DNA of 64,000 nt from positions 26,128 through 90,127 of the forward strand of contig NZ_LIQI01000018.1 in assembly GCF_001418105.1 (NCBI RefSeq), in the 5' to 3' direction. The stretch's first letter is position 1. Every line of letters starts with the position of its first letter. This stretch comes from Lacinutrix himadriensis (GTDB lineage Bacteria; Bacteroidota; Bacteroidia; Flavobacteriales; Flavobacteriaceae). Position numbers and translations under genes: made by a program. The notes under the pieces are model-generated. The model was not told where the DNA came from. It ran no database searches and saw only the letters and a program-made list of their open reading frames with translations. Positions 28,797 through 38,191 of the stretch are shown piece after piece.

Positions 28797-30797
28797 ATGA
28801 GAAATATTACTAAACCTATACCATCCCAAATCTTATTTACCTACCTATTATTAATATTTAGTATAACTGCATTTGCACAAGTTGGTATTGGTACCACTAC
28901 TCCTGCTTCTGGTGCACTATTAGACTTAGATGATGCAAATAGAGGACTTTTAGTTCCTCGTGTAACAATTACAGATTTAGCCACCGCCGCTCCTGTAACT
29001 GCTCCCGCAACAGGACTCTTAGTATGGAATTTAGATATAGGTACAGGTGTAGGGTTTTATTATTGGGATAGTGCAGCTTGGGTTCCAATTGGCGGAAGTG
29101 CAACTGCTAATGATTGGACATTAGCAGGTAATGCAATTACTGGTACAGAATTTCTTGGTACTATAAGTAATCATGCATTAAACATTAGATCTAACAATGT
29201 AGATCGTATGCGCGTACAAGCAAATGGGCAAATAACCGTTGGTTACGGAGCAACTAATGCTCTAACTGGTGATCAATTTAGTTCTATAGGTTTTTCTGCT
29301 GTAAATGGTTATACCACAAATGGCTATGGATTTTGGGGTGATGCAACATCTGGTATTGGAGCAATCGGAGTTTCAAATACTGGTGTAGGACTACAAGGAC
29401 AATCTAATTCATCTGCCGCAGTAGTTGGTTTTGGTTCTACTTTTGGAACTCTAGGAGATGTTACAGGTGGTGTTGGTGCACAAGGTCAAGCAACAACTGG
29501 AGATGGTGTTCGTGGTTTTAGTACTTCTGGAGAAGGAGTATACGGAGATAGTGATTCTGGAGTTGGTGTTTGGGGTGATTCTGTAAGTTTTGATGGAACT
29601 TGGGGTACAGCTAATGCTGGTGATGGAGTATATGGTGATAGCAATTCTGGCTCTGGAGTTTATGGAATTAGTACTACTGGAATTGGGGTAAGAGGAACAG
29701 CTACTGATGATACTGGTTTTGCAGGTCTATTTTTAAATACTGGAACCGCTGGTCATGGAATAATTGTTGGTGGTGATAATAGAGGTCCTTATACTATTAC
29801 TGGAGATAGTGCAGGTATTACTGGAGCTGCACTATCAATTGGTATTGCTGGTTTTGCTGATAGTACTACTGGGACTGGAACAATAGGTTTAGGTAATAAT
29901 TTAGTCTCTTTTAACTTAAACCCAAACGGCAGTGGTGTCGCTGGAACAGGAACTGAAATGGGTGTTTTTGGATATGCAACAACAACAACAGGTGTGGGAG
30001 TTTCTGGAAATGGAGGAACTGCTGCTGGAGGTGAAGGTGTGAACGGTATTGGTTTTGATGGTATAGCAGGCTATACTACAAACCTTATTTTAGGTTACGG
30101 TGTGCTTTCATATGGCGATTCTGGTGCTACTGGAGTTAAATATTTTAGAATGGATCACCCTTTAGACCCGGCCAATAAAATTTTAAAACATGCTAGTATT
30201 GAATCTAATGAAATATTAAATTTATATAGAGGGAAAGAAGTTTTTGATGCAAACGGAAAGGCTACAGTTAGCTTACCAGATTATTATGACGCAGTAAACA
30301 AAAATGCAAGCTACCAATTAACTCCAATTGGTGCAGCAATGCCAAATCTATATATTGAAAAAGAAGTAGAAAATGGCTTATTTATTATTGCCGGTGGTGT
30401 AGCTGGAAAAAAGGTGTCTTGGCAATTAACTGCTGAAAGGAATGGACCATATTTACAAAAACATCCAAACAAACGTATAATGGAAGAAGATAAAGGAGAA
30501 GCTAGAGGTACATACTTAATGCCAAGTCTATATGGAAAATCTGAGGATTTACAAATGACTGATAATTTTCGTAAAAAAAATTCTTCTAATACAAAAGAAA
30601 CACCTAGTAATGTGATTTCTAAAAAAAAGCAAAAAGTAGAAGTATCATCTGCTAATAAAAAAACTAAAAATACAGATATGAAAAATATAACTCCTGCAGA
30701 AAACATACAACCTAAAGAAAACACTATAGAAAAAGTGGATTCTAAAGATTCTGATCCTTTAACAAAAAGAGTTAAAATAAATTCTAATCAAGAATAA
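28797..30797 (+). CDS. Exported Gly-rich repeat protein
   Basis: A 666-residue protein with a signal peptide (ending F-A-Q) and the common Bacteroidota start Q-V-G-I-G-T-T-T-P. Residues about 150-440 consist of repeated short blocks of the form G-V-x-G-x-(S/T)-x-(S/T)-G, which suggest a beta-helix or fibre-type shaft. A compact domain follows (about 450-570), and the tail (from about 590) is very rich in Lys and Asn. No T9SS C-terminal sorting domain is visible, although the next gene has one. It could be a surface adhesin or fibre. Function is not established. Confidence 0.8.
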   Translation: MRNITKPIPSQILFTYLLLIFSITAFAQVGIGTTTPASGALLDLDDANRGLLVPRVTITDLATAAPVTAPATGLLVWNLDIGTGVGFYYWDSAAWVPIGGSATANDWTLAGNAITGTEFLGTISNHALNIRSNNVDRMRVQANGQITVGYGATNALTGDQFSSIGFSAVNGYTTNGYGFWGDATSGIGAIGVSNTGVGLQGQSNSSAAVVGFGSTFGTLGDVTGGVGAQGQATTGDGVRGFSTSGEGVYGDSDSGVGVWGDSVSFDGTWGTANAGDGVYGDSNSGSGVYGISTTGIGVRGTATDDTGFAGLFLNTGTAGHGIIVGGDNRGPYTITGDSAGITGAALSIGIAGFADSTTGTGTIGLGNNLVSFNLNPNGSGVAGTGTEMGVFGYATTTTGVGVSGNGGTAAGGEGVNGIGFDGIAGYTTNLILGYGVLSYGDSGATGVKYFRMDHPLDPANKILKHASIESNEILNLYRGKEVFDANGKATVSLPDYYDAVNKNASYQLTPIGAAMPNLYIEKEVENGLFIIAGGVAGKKVSWQLTAERNGPYLQKHPNKRIMEEDKGEARGTYLMPSLYGKSEDLQMTDNFRKKNSSNTKETPSNVISKKKQKVEVSSANKKTKNTDMKNITPAENIQPKENTIEKVDSKDSDPLTKRVKINSNQE

Positions 30798-30805
30798 CAA
30801 TTCGT

Positions 30806-30813
30806 TAACTTTG
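30806..30813 (+). promoter_or_regulatory. Candidate -7 box of the T9SS cargo gene
   Basis: TAACTTTG matches TAnnTTTG, 36 bases before the ATG at 30850 and just after the stop of the preceding gene. It suggests an own promoter. No -33 TTG was seen at the proper spacing. Confidence 0.4.
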
Positions 30814-30849
30814 TACTAATTAATCCATTATAAGTAAAAATTAATCCTC

Positions 30850-32715
30850 ATGAAATATTCCCTCTCATTACTACTATTAACCATCTGCAGCATAAGTTTT
30901 GCACAGTCCGATTTATTTGTTAGCAATGGCAGCTATGTTTATGTGGATGGTACTGCTTTTGCAAGCGTACCAAATGTTGCTCCTTTATATGTAACCGATG
31001 ATGTTAATTTAGACACTAACGGCCATCTATATTTACGTAATGACGCGCAATTATTACAAAGTAATGCAACTACAACAAGTACAAATACTGGAGCGGGCCA
31101 ACTTAGTGTGCAACAAACTGGTAATTCTAATACGTATATGTATAATTATTGGGCTTCGCCTGTAGGTCAAAATAGTGGAACTGCTGGTAATACGGCTTTA
31201 AGACCAAATAATAGCTTTTATCTTGAAACTGGCCCTCTTCCTACAAATACAACTCCTTACGGCTTTGTTGCAGGTTATGATGGTACAGCAACACAAATTT
31301 CTAGTTATTGGTTATATACATTTATTGGCTTACCAACAACTACAAACGCTTATGAAGATTGGATTGGATTAGGAGGAGGTTCTATACCTGTGGGTGGTGA
31401 TCCTAATGGTACATTAGCCCCTGGTTATGGTTTTAGTATGAAAGGAAATCCAAGTGGAGCAGTAAAATATGATTTTAGAGGTCGTGCAAATAATGGAGAT
31501 ATAACTGTAACGTTAAATCCAAATAGAGAAACTTTAGTTGGTAACCCGTATCCTTCTGCTTTAGATGCATTACCTTTTATACACAATACACACAATCAAA
31601 ATAACTCTACTGGTGTTTTAAAGTATTGGGAACAGGCTCCAGGAGCTACTTCACATGTATTATCTAACTATGTTGGTGGTTATGCATTATATACAATTTC
31701 TGCCGCTGGTGTAGAATCTTTTACTCATGCAGCTTTTGAAATGTATCTGTTAGATGGAACAGTTGTCGGAGGTCCAGGTGCAGGAACTGGAACAAAAGTA
31801 GGCCGAAGATATATACCTATCGGACAAGGGTTTATGATGGAAGGTAGTCCGTCAGCACCACAGTCTAGTGTGATTTTTTCGAATTCACATCGTGCTTTTT
31901 ACAAGCAATCTGATGCGAATAGTGAGTTTTTTAAAACATCTTCAACAAAAGAAGAAACAGATATCAATACTATACCAGAAGCTAGATATAATGAAGAAGG
32001 CTACAACATAGTCCCAGAAGATTTTAAACGTTTTAGAATTAATGTAGGTTTCGACAATAATGGAAATAATTCCTACACACGTCAGTTACTTATGAATTTT
32101 CATCATACTGCAACAGATGGTTTTGATTATGGATTAGAAGCGCAAATTTCTGAACAAGTAAGTTCGGATGCAAATTGGACTCTTGACGGAACACCTTATG
32201 CTATTCAAGCATTCGATTATAATGAAGAATTAAAAATTCCTTTATTAGTAAAGGTAAACAACCAACAATTAGTAAGATTTGGTCTTTATGATGTTCAAAA
32301 CTTTGCTTCCAGTCAGCCAATATTTATTCATGACATTGAAAACAATTTATTTGTTAATTTACAAGATCAAGCATACGAAATCACATTAGAACCTGGTAAT
32401 TATACAGATCGTTTTGAAATAGTATTTCAAGACCAAAGCCTTTCTACGGAAGAATTTAATGATGCCGATTTCTTAGTTATGCAAAATAATACATCTGCAC
32501 AACTAACTGTTTTAAACCCAAATCAGTTAGAAGTAAAAACGATTTCTTTATTTGATGTTTCAGGAAAAAGAATATTTAATGAAAATAATTTATCTACTCA
32601 AGATAGATATGCATTCTCTACTAAAAACTTAAGTGAAGGTGTTTATATCGCTAAAGTGACTTTTGCTAATCAAACAACAAGAAGTAAAAAAGTGATTATT
32701 TCGCAAAAAAAATAA
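30850..32715 (+). CDS. T9SS type A sorting-domain surface protein
   Basis: A 621-residue secreted protein. It has a signal peptide (ending S-F-A-Q) and a beta-rich, Asn/Thr/Gly-rich body without a recognised catalytic motif. The C-terminal sorting domain of about 75 residues is typical: S-L-F-D-V-S-G-K-R-I, then L-S-E-G-V-Y-I-A-K-V and the terminal K-K-V-I-I. Such proteins are exported by the type IX system and attached to the surface or released. It follows the Gly-rich repeat gene, so both may build one surface structure (inference). Confidence 0.88.
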   Translation: MKYSLSLLLLTICSISFAQSDLFVSNGSYVYVDGTAFASVPNVAPLYVTDDVNLDTNGHLYLRNDAQLLQSNATTTSTNTGAGQLSVQQTGNSNTYMYNYWASPVGQNSGTAGNTALRPNNSFYLETGPLPTNTTPYGFVAGYDGTATQISSYWLYTFIGLPTTTNAYEDWIGLGGGSIPVGGDPNGTLAPGYGFSMKGNPSGAVKYDFRGRANNGDITVTLNPNRETLVGNPYPSALDALPFIHNTHNQNNSTGVLKYWEQAPGATSHVLSNYVGGYALYTISAAGVESFTHAAFEMYLLDGTVVGGPGAGTGTKVGRRYIPIGQGFMMEGSPSAPQSSVIFSNSHRAFYKQSDANSEFFKTSSTKEETDINTIPEARYNEEGYNIVPEDFKRFRINVGFDNNGNNSYTRQLLMNFHHTATDGFDYGLEAQISEQVSSDANWTLDGTPYAIQAFDYNEELKIPLLVKVNNQQLVRFGLYDVQNFASSQPIFIHDIENNLFVNLQDQAYEITLEPGNYTDRFEIVFQDQSLSTEEFNDADFLVMQNNTSAQLTVLNPNQLEVKTISLFDVSGKRIFNENNLSTQDRYAFSTKNLSEGVYIAKVTFANQTTRSKKVIISQKK

Positions 32716-32734
32716 ACATATTAAACATATAAAT

Positions 32735-32767
32735 AAAAAAGCCAATGGAACTCCATTGGCTTTTTTA
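32735..32767 (+). terminator. Terminator after the T9SS cargo gene
   Basis: Stem GCCAATGG (32741-32748) with CCATTGGC (32753-32760), loop AACT, flanked by A-run and T-run. It ends 20 bases before the DUF2752 start, so that gene needs its own promoter. Confidence 0.88.
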
Positions 32768-32787
32768 TACATTTGTAATTCAATAAA

Positions 32788-33078
32788 ATGATATTTATGT
32801 CTTCCTTTGAAGATTACATGCTTCCTTGCTTAAACAAAAAACTACTTGGTATAGAATGCCCAGGTTGTGGAATGCAGCGTTCTGTTTCTTTAATTTTTCA
32901 AGGAGATTTAACAGCAGCATTTAAGATGTATCCTGCAATTTTTACATTAATTCTACTTTTTGGCTTTGTACTAATAAATCATTTTAAGAATTTCAAATTC
33001 GCAAATAGAATAATCATTTCACTTGCTATTATTAATATTGTAATAATAATGGGAAGTTATATTTTAAAATTTTTATAA
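32788..33078 (+). CDS. DUF2752 membrane protein
   Basis: A 96-residue protein with a Cys-Pro-x-Cys-like motif (C-P-G-C-G-M-Q-R-S, near residue 23), typical of DUF2752, then two hydrophobic segments. The first hydrophobic part before the motif is short. Function unknown; the two Cys suggest metal binding or redox activity. It is 15 bases upstream of the next small membrane gene, and such pairs are common in Flavobacteriia, so they probably act together. Confidence 0.85.
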   Translation: MIFMSSFEDYMLPCLNKKLLGIECPGCGMQRSVSLIFQGDLTAAFKMYPAIFTLILLFGFVLINHFKNFKFANRIIISLAIINIVIIMGSYILKFL

Positions 33079-33093
33079 CTAATCTAACAACCA

Positions 33094-33432
33094 ATGGAAC
33101 AACAAAAACTACCAAATGCAACAATCGCTTTAGTCTTAGGAATTATCTCTTTTATAGCATGCTGCTGTAGCATGGGAATTGGAGGACTTCTTTTTTCTGG
33201 AATTGCTTATTTCTTAGTAACAAAAGATGAAGCATTATATATGCAAAATCCAGAATTGTATTCTAATTTTAGCCAAGTAAAAACCGCTAAAATAATTGCC
33301 CTTATCGGACTCGCTTTAGCTGTTTTTTCTTTATTGTATTCTGTATATCAAATCTATAGTATAGGTGGTTGGGATGCGTATATGGAAAACGTTCAAGAAG
33401 TAATGGACCAATGGCAACAACAAAACGAATAA
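33094..33432 (+). CDS. CCC-motif membrane protein
   Basis: A 112-residue membrane protein with two or three hydrophobic segments. The first has three successive Cys (A-C-C-C-S-M-G, residues 22-28), the hallmark of the so-called CCC motif membrane proteins. The C-terminus is polar, with Gln repeats. It is the second gene of the DUF2752 pair. The stop lies in a 9-base tandem repeat (33422-33448). Function unknown. Confidence 0.8.
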   Translation: MEQQKLPNATIALVLGIISFIACCCSMGIGGLLFSGIAYFLVTKDEALYMQNPELYSNFSQVKTAKIIALIGLALAVFSLLYSVYQIYSIGGWDAYMENVQEVMDQWQQQNE

Positions 33433-33448
33433 AACGAATAAAACGAAA
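33422..33448 (+). repeat. Triple 9-base tandem repeat at the CCC-motif gene stop
   Basis: Two exact copies of AAAACGAAT and a third with one change. The stop codon TAA (33430-33432) spans the first unit boundary, so extra copies would keep the stop. It may change length by replication slippage. Confidence 0.8.
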
Positions 33449-33490
33449 TAAATTGGTTGGCCTAAATTAGGTTGACCAATTATACAAAAT

Positions 33491-33521
33491 AAAAAAAGCG
33501 ACCAATTGGTCGCTTTTTTTT
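33491..33521. terminator. Bidirectional terminator between the CCC-motif gene and rocD
   Basis: Stem GCGACC (33498-33503) with GGTCGC (33508-33513), loop AATT, flanked by seven A and eight T. Convergent genes share it. A second hairpin just upstream (33451-33481, arms AATTGGT and ACCAATT) can pair alternatively with it. Confidence 0.88.
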
Positions 33522-33542
33522 ATACTTCTTTTTAAAAAAGAC

Positions 33543-34787
33543 TTATACTTCAAATTGCTTAAGTGTTTTTGTTATAATAGCAACACAATCTAGTAATTGC
33601 TCTTTAGTCATCACTAAAGGTGGTGCAAATCTAATAATGTTTCCATGTGTAGGTTTCGCTAATAAACCATTATCACGCAAAGCCATACAGATGTTCCAAG
33701 CGGTTTCACTTTCTTCATCATCATTAATTAAAATAGCATTTAGTAAACCTTTACCTCTTACGCCATTAACAATATTAGATGTTTCAATAAACTTAGAAAG
33801 TTCTGCTCTAAATAATTCTCCTAAAATTTGAGCATTTTCCGCAAGTTTTTCGTCTTTAATCACTTGTAAAGCTGCCATACCAACTGCTGCTGCAACTGGG
33901 TTACCACCAAACGTACTTCCATGATTTCCAGGTTTAATAACATTCATAATGTTATCATTTGCTAAAACAGCAGAAACAGGATATGCTCCACCGCTTAATG
34001 CTTTACCAAGAATTAATATATCTGCTTTAATGTTTTCATGATCAATAGCTAACATTTTACCAGTTCTTGCAATTCCAGTTTGAACTTCGTCTGCAATAAA
34101 TAAAACGTTATGCTTTTCACATAAAGCTTTCGCTTTTGTTAAATATCCTTCGGTTGGTACATAAACACCAGCTTCTCCTTGAATTGGTTCTACTAAAAAA
34201 CCTGCGACATTGGTATTGCTAGAAAGTACTTCTTCTAAAGCTTTAAGATTATCGTATTCAATTTTAATAAATCCTTTTGTGTAAGGTCCAAAGTTTTTTC
34301 TAGCTACAGGGTCGTTAGAAAACGAAATAATAGTAGTTGTTCTTCCGTGAAAGTTATTTTCGCAAACCACAATTTCGGCTTCATTTTCATCAATACCCTT
34401 TACTTCATAAGCCCATTTTCTACACAGTTTTAAAGCAGTTTCTACTGCTTCTGCACCTGTATTCATAGGTAACAACTTGTCGTAACCAAAGGTTTCGGTA
34501 GCGTATTTCTCAAACGTTCCTAACATATCGTTATAAAATGCACGAGAAGTTAATGTAAGTGTTTGTGCTTGGTTTACCATAGCACTAACAATTTTTGGAT
34601 GACAATGTCCTTGGTTTACTGCAGAGTAAGCAGAAAGGAAATCATAATATTTTTTTCCTTCTACATCCCAAACATACACACCTTCTCCTCTACTCAGTAC
34701 TACTGGAAGTGGATGGTAATTGTGTGCACCATACTTGTTTTCTAAGTCCATCGCTTCTTGCGATGTTAATTGGTCTAAAACAGCCAT
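33543..34787 (-). CDS. rocD: Ornithine--oxo-acid transaminase
   Basis: A 414-residue class III PLP aminotransferase, which converts ornithine and 2-oxoglutarate to glutamate semialdehyde and glutamate in arginine/proline metabolism. The PLP Lys lies in I-L-G-K-A-L-S-G-G, the cofactor Asp in F-I-A-D-E-V-Q-T-G, and the C-terminal substrate Arg in I-I-R-F-A-P-P. The N-terminal N-H-Y-H-P-L-P-V-V motif is typical of ornithine aminotransferases as opposed to acetylornithine ones. No other arginine genes are nearby. Confidence 0.93.
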   Translation of the reverse strand: MAVLDQLTSQEAMDLENKYGAHNYHPLPVVLSRGEGVYVWDVEGKKYYDFLSAYSAVNQGHCHPKIVSAMVNQAQTLTLTSRAFYNDMLGTFEKYATETFGYDKLLPMNTGAEAVETALKLCRKWAYEVKGIDENEAEIVVCENNFHGRTTTIISFSNDPVARKNFGPYTKGFIKIEYDNLKALEEVLSSNTNVAGFLVEPIQGEAGVYVPTEGYLTKAKALCEKHNVLFIADEVQTGIARTGKMLAIDHENIKADILILGKALSGGAYPVSAVLANDNIMNVIKPGNHGSTFGGNPVAAAVGMAALQVIKDEKLAENAQILGELFRAELSKFIETSNIVNGVRGKGLLNAILINDDEESETAWNICMALRDNGLLAKPTHGNIIRFAPPLVMTKEQLLDCVAIITKTLKQFEV

Positions 34788-34923
34788 TTTAAATAATTTT
34801 TAATTAATAAAAAAACTATTCCTCTTCTACCTTTATCCTTTCAAAAGTTGAAAATTCAGCGTGGGAAAGAAATCATCCCTAAAGACCTGCAAATTACTAA
34901 ATATTAGTGTCGAATTAAATATC

Positions 34924-35310
34924 TTAGGTAGATATTTTTCCTGCCAATGAAGATACTTGAAGTTCTAAACGTTTTAATTCTCTAAGTAATGCATTCTTAT
35001 CCATTTGCATCCAAGCAAAAATCTTAAGCATGCTTACGCCAATCATAAACACGATACTTCCTAGTCCCCATTTTAATAACTCTTTGGTAGTATCCACACT
35101 AAAGAATTGCACTACACAATATATAAAGAATCCGAAAAACACAACAGTCATCATATTCATTAGTATTAATAACCATTTATTTTTTCCTTTAAACAACCCG
35201 AAAATCATCCCTAAAACACTTTGCTCTTCTAGTGTATCATAGAATTTTGCTTCTTCTTGTGTTAATGTATCTTTTATTAATTTGTCTATATCTTCCTTAT
35301 TATTTTTCAT
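34924..35310 (-). CDS. DUF6768-like membrane protein, partner of the ECF sigma factor
   Basis: A 128-residue protein with two central transmembrane segments (about residues 46-68 and 80-98), an acidic N-terminus and a leucine-rich C-terminal helix. Its start overlaps the end of the sigma factor gene by 11 bases. In this place a membrane anti-sigma factor is expected, but no ZAS zinc motif (HxxxCxxC) is present. Assignment to DUF6768 is from memory of this pairing in Flavobacteriia. The regulatory role is an inference. Confidence 0.75.
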   Translation of the reverse strand: MKNNKEDIDKLIKDTLTQEEAKFYDTLEEQSVLGMIFGLFKGKNKWLLILMNMMTVVFFGFFIYCVVQFFSVDTTKELLKWGLGSIVFMIGVSMLKIFAWMQMDKNALLRELKRLELQVSSLAGKIST

Positions 35311-35851
35311 AATTTCTATTTTTTAGTATTGTTTTTAATTTCTCTCTAGCATAAAACAATCTAGATTTCGCTGTTCCTAGAGATATATCTAGCGTTTTGC
35401 TAATTTCTTTTAATGAATATTCTTCCAAATAAAACAACTTAATAACCTGCTGCTGTTGTTCTGGTAAATCTTGAATGGCTAATAAGAGTTTCCTTTTTAA
35501 AGTGGTATTCTCATTGTTATCTTCTACTATAACCTCTTGATTTTTCACATACTCTTCCTGCTTAAATCGCTCACTATTCTTAGTTCTTAAAACATCTAAA
35601 GATGTAGAATACACAATACGTAAAGCCCAACTGCCAAAACTACTAGTATCTTTCAAAGTATCTATTTTCGCAATAATGGTTTGCCAAGAATCTTGTGCTA
35701 TATCCTTTGCTACATCGGCATCTTTAACCAACCAAAATGCTTTTTTACAAAACGTAAGATGCCATCTTTTCACAAGCGTTGCCAGCGCTTTCTTATCTCC
35801 AGATTGAAAAGCTAATACCAATTTTGCATCACTACGTTTGTCTATTTTCAA
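35300..35851 (-). CDS. ECF-type RNA polymerase sigma factor
   Basis: A 183-residue sigma-70 family protein. Region 2 spans about residues 20-90 (A-K-D-I-A-Q-D-S-W-Q matches the region 2.3/2.4 DxxQ-type helix), and region 4 about 120-175 (L-P-E-Q-Q-Q-Q-V-I-K-L-F, then E-E-Y-S-L-K-E-I and G-T-A-K-S-R-L). It is in one operon with a membrane protein that probably controls it. Eighteen bases separate it from the SRPBCC gene upstream, which may be the first gene of the operon. Confidence 0.92.
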   Translation of the reverse strand: MKIDKRSDAKLVLAFQSGDKKALATLVKRWHLTFCKKAFWLVKDADVAKDIAQDSWQTIIAKIDTLKDTSSFGSWALRIVYSTSLDVLRTKNSERFKQEEYVKNQEVIVEDNNENTTLKRKLLLAIQDLPEQQQQVIKLFYLEEYSLKEISKTLDISLGTAKSRLFYAREKLKTILKNRNYEK

Positions 35852-35868
35852 TTCCCCTTGTTTAGTTT

Positions 35869-36360
35869 CTACGGTTTCTTCTTATATTTATTTCTTAAAA
35901 AACGTACCCAAATATTGTACTTTGGAAGTTTCTTCACATCCATAAAATGATTTTCTACTTTATCAAAAGCCTCTTCCAATAAAGCATCGTGCAGCCATCT
36001 AATTACAAAAAGCCATAAAACGGAAGCTTTTAAAGTTGCGGTATGCATTTTAATTTCATGCGTAATTTCTGTTTCATTTTCTGAAACGGCTTTTAGATAC
36101 AAGGTATGATTTCCTATAAAACCATCCGGTTTAGAAAATTTAAAGGTGATACTTTTTCCTTTTTCCAATGCAATGATGCTATATCGAATAATGCCATGTC
36201 CGCCTTTACTTCCAACTTTTACACCATCCTTAAAGCGCATTGCTGGCCAATTTTCAAAAGGCCAAATCAAATCTTTATCTGTTGCTAACGTATTAAATAG
36301 AAGCGATACGTTATCTATAGATTGCTGTAGCTTCCGCTTATGAATATTTGTTACTCTCAT
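35869..36360 (-). CDS. SRPBCC-fold protein
   Basis: A 163-residue protein with the strand pattern of the SRPBCC/START-like fold: D-K-D-L-I-W-P-F-E-N-W-P near residue 28, a central beta region with T-H-E-I-K-M-H, and a long C-terminal helix. Such proteins bind hydrophobic ligands or act as polyketide-cyclase-like lipid binders; no ligand is evident. It lies directly upstream of the sigma factor gene and might be co-regulated with it. Confidence 0.75.
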   Translation of the reverse strand: MRVTNIHKRKLQQSIDNVSLLFNTLATDKDLIWPFENWPAMRFKDGVKVGSKGGHGIIRYSIIALEKGKSITFKFSKPDGFIGNHTLYLKAVSENETEITHEIKMHTATLKASVLWLFVIRWLHDALLEEAFDKVENHFMDVKKLPKYNIWVRFLRNKYKKKP

Positions 36361-36641
36361 ATAATAAAGACGTAAAAAAAGTTAAAAGGTTCATTTTTTT
36401 TTCCACGAAAGTGGTATTCTTTTAAAATAAACCCAAAATCTTTTAAAGATAAGTCAAATTACATACATCTTATTTACGGCTATTATTGCAATATTTTCAA
36501 CCTTCTTTTTGGTATTCGTTCGGGTATTGTTGCATTAAACATGGTATTGTTTTTTGACCTTAGTGGTCTGTAGTAGTTGGAAAACAAATGAAAAAAATTT
36601 CAGATAAATGGACTAAGAAATAATCAAATCAACATAAATAG

Positions 36642-36671
36642 AAAAAACACCTTAATCGAGGTGCTTTTTTT
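36642..36671 (+). terminator. Terminator-like hairpin upstream of rlmD
   Basis: Stem CACCT (36648-36652) with AGGTG (36659-36663), extended by A-run and T-run on either side, 6-base loop. No gene on the + strand ends just before it, so it may be a leftover of a lost gene or isolate the rlmD promoter from read-through. Confidence 0.55.
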
Positions 36672-36672
36672 A

Positions 36673-36680
36673 TAATTTTG
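36673..36680 (+). promoter_or_regulatory. Candidate -7 box of rlmD
   Basis: TAATTTTG matches TAnnTTTG, 18 bases before the ATG at 36699, directly after the terminator-like hairpin. The -33 region would fall in the hairpin, and no TTG is there. Confidence 0.45.
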
Positions 36681-36698
36681 CATTCTAAAATAGAATAG

Positions 36699-38152
36699 AT
36701 GCCAAAAAGAGAAAGAAACAAATTTGTTAAGAGAGGACAAATTATAGAAATAAAGATTGAAGATTATGCCTTTGGCGGAAAAGGAATTGGGCGTATTAGA
36801 AATGAACATGGAGAATTTGTAGTATTTGTACCGAATACATTACCTGGACAACTAGTGAAAGCACAGGTAAAAAAATCAAGTAAAAAGTACGCGGAATGTA
36901 AATTATTTGAAGTTTTAGAACCTTCAAGTGATGAAATGGAGATGCCTTTTCAAGAAATTGCAGGTGCTCCATACATTAAGCTTCCTGTTGAAAAACAACA
37001 CAAATATAAAAAAGATAGTACACTTCAATTATTTAAACGCATTGGTAAAGTGGAGAATATTGAAGACTTATTTGATGAATTTATTACTTCACCTAACGAC
37101 TTCCATTATAGAAATAAGATGGAATATAGCTTCTCTGCTATTGGATACGATAGAGAAGAAAAAACCGATGTGGATGAATTTACATTAGGTTTTAAGAAAC
37201 GAGGAACTTGGTGGTGTGGTGAAAACTTAGATAAAGATAGCGGATTGTTCGATAAAGAATTTGAAGACAATCTTATAAAGATTAAAGCCTACTGTGAAGC
37301 AACTGGATTAGCGCCTTGGCATGGCCCAAAAAGAGAAGGATTCTTCCGTTTCTTAGTGGTACGTAAATCCTATAAAACCAATGAGCTTTTATTCAATTTA
37401 GTAACTACTTCTTATGATTTACCAAAATTTGACTTAACAAAGTTTGCTAACTTATTAGTAGAATTATTTGGAAACAGAGTCGCTGGGCTTTTACATACTA
37501 TTAATGATGAAACTGGAGATAGAACTATTGCAACTACAGGAAGCATCGATTTAGTTTACGGAAAAGATAAAATTATTGAAGAACTTTTAGGTTTAAACTT
37601 TGAGATTAGTATGAAAAGTTTTTTTCAAACCAATCCCAAATCCGCAGAAAGACTATATACCAAAGTTGTTGATTATGCGTTAGAAAACAAAGAAGCGATT
37701 GACAATACTATTGTAATGGATTTATTCTGTGGAACAGGAACCATTGGACAAATTATTGCTTCAAAATCTAAAAACACAAAAATAGTTGGTGTGGATATTG
37801 TTGCTTCAGCAATTGAAGACGCGAAGAAAAATGCCAAAAGAAATAACATTGAGGGTTTAACCTTTTTTGCTGCTGATGTTGGAAAATTTTTACTCGAGCA
37901 CTCAGAATATAAAGATAAAATAAGAACTATAATTTTAGATCCAGCGCGTGCAGGAATAGCCCCTAAAACGCTTCGAAAAATTATTGATTTGAATGCAGAT
38001 AGAATGGTTTATGTATCTTGTAACCCTGCAACACAGGCAAGGATACCGAAACCTTGATGCAGGCAGGATATTACATAAAAAAAATAAGTTTAGTAGATCA
38101 GTTTCCACACACAGCACACGTAGAAACCGTTGTACTTTTAGAGAAACGTTAA
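36699..38152 (+). pseudogene. rlmD: 23S rRNA (uracil-5-)-methyltransferase RlmD, frameshifted
   Basis: TrmA/RlmD-family SAM-dependent RNA methyltransferase. The N-terminal TRAM domain (about residues 10-70) is followed by the Rossmann domain with D-L-F-C-G-T-G-T-I-G and the nucleophile Cys in Y-V-S-C-N-P. The frame is lost at about 38040-38042 (position of G-C-A-A-G-G) and ends at 38057. One extra G restores the normal C-terminus to the TAA at 38150-38152, including F-P-H-T-A-H-V-E with the general-base Glu. As given, the truncated protein lacks that Glu. The N-terminal Fe-S Cys set of E. coli RlmD is absent, as in related Bacteroidota proteins. Probably a sequence error or a recent mutation. 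Confidence 0.85.
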
Positions 38153-38167
38153 TTAGTATTGAAAAGA

Positions 38168-38186
38168 TTACCGCTTTCGCGGAAAG
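38168..38186. repeat. Palindromic repeat, copy 1
   Basis: CCGC (38171-38174) and GCGG (38179-38182) with loop TTTC, extended by AAAG. It lies between the true rlmD stop and the DUF6452 start, and resembles the pair at 43328-43454. Confidence 0.55.
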
Positions 38187-38191
38187 TAAAC

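Larger units (their letters stand above)
36361..36698. other. Gap of 338 bases upstream of rlmD, no gene
   Basis: No convincing reading frame. It contains a small hairpin with GAAA loop (CCAC 36402-36405, GTGG 36410-36413) next to an eight-base-plus T-run, several GGTATT copies around 36510-36550, a terminator-type hairpin at 36642-36671 and a promoter box just before rlmD. Confidence 0.6.

Noticed and set aside
36540..36600. GGTATT copies before rlmD as a repeat array
   Set aside because: Irregular spacing and too short; no clear unit.
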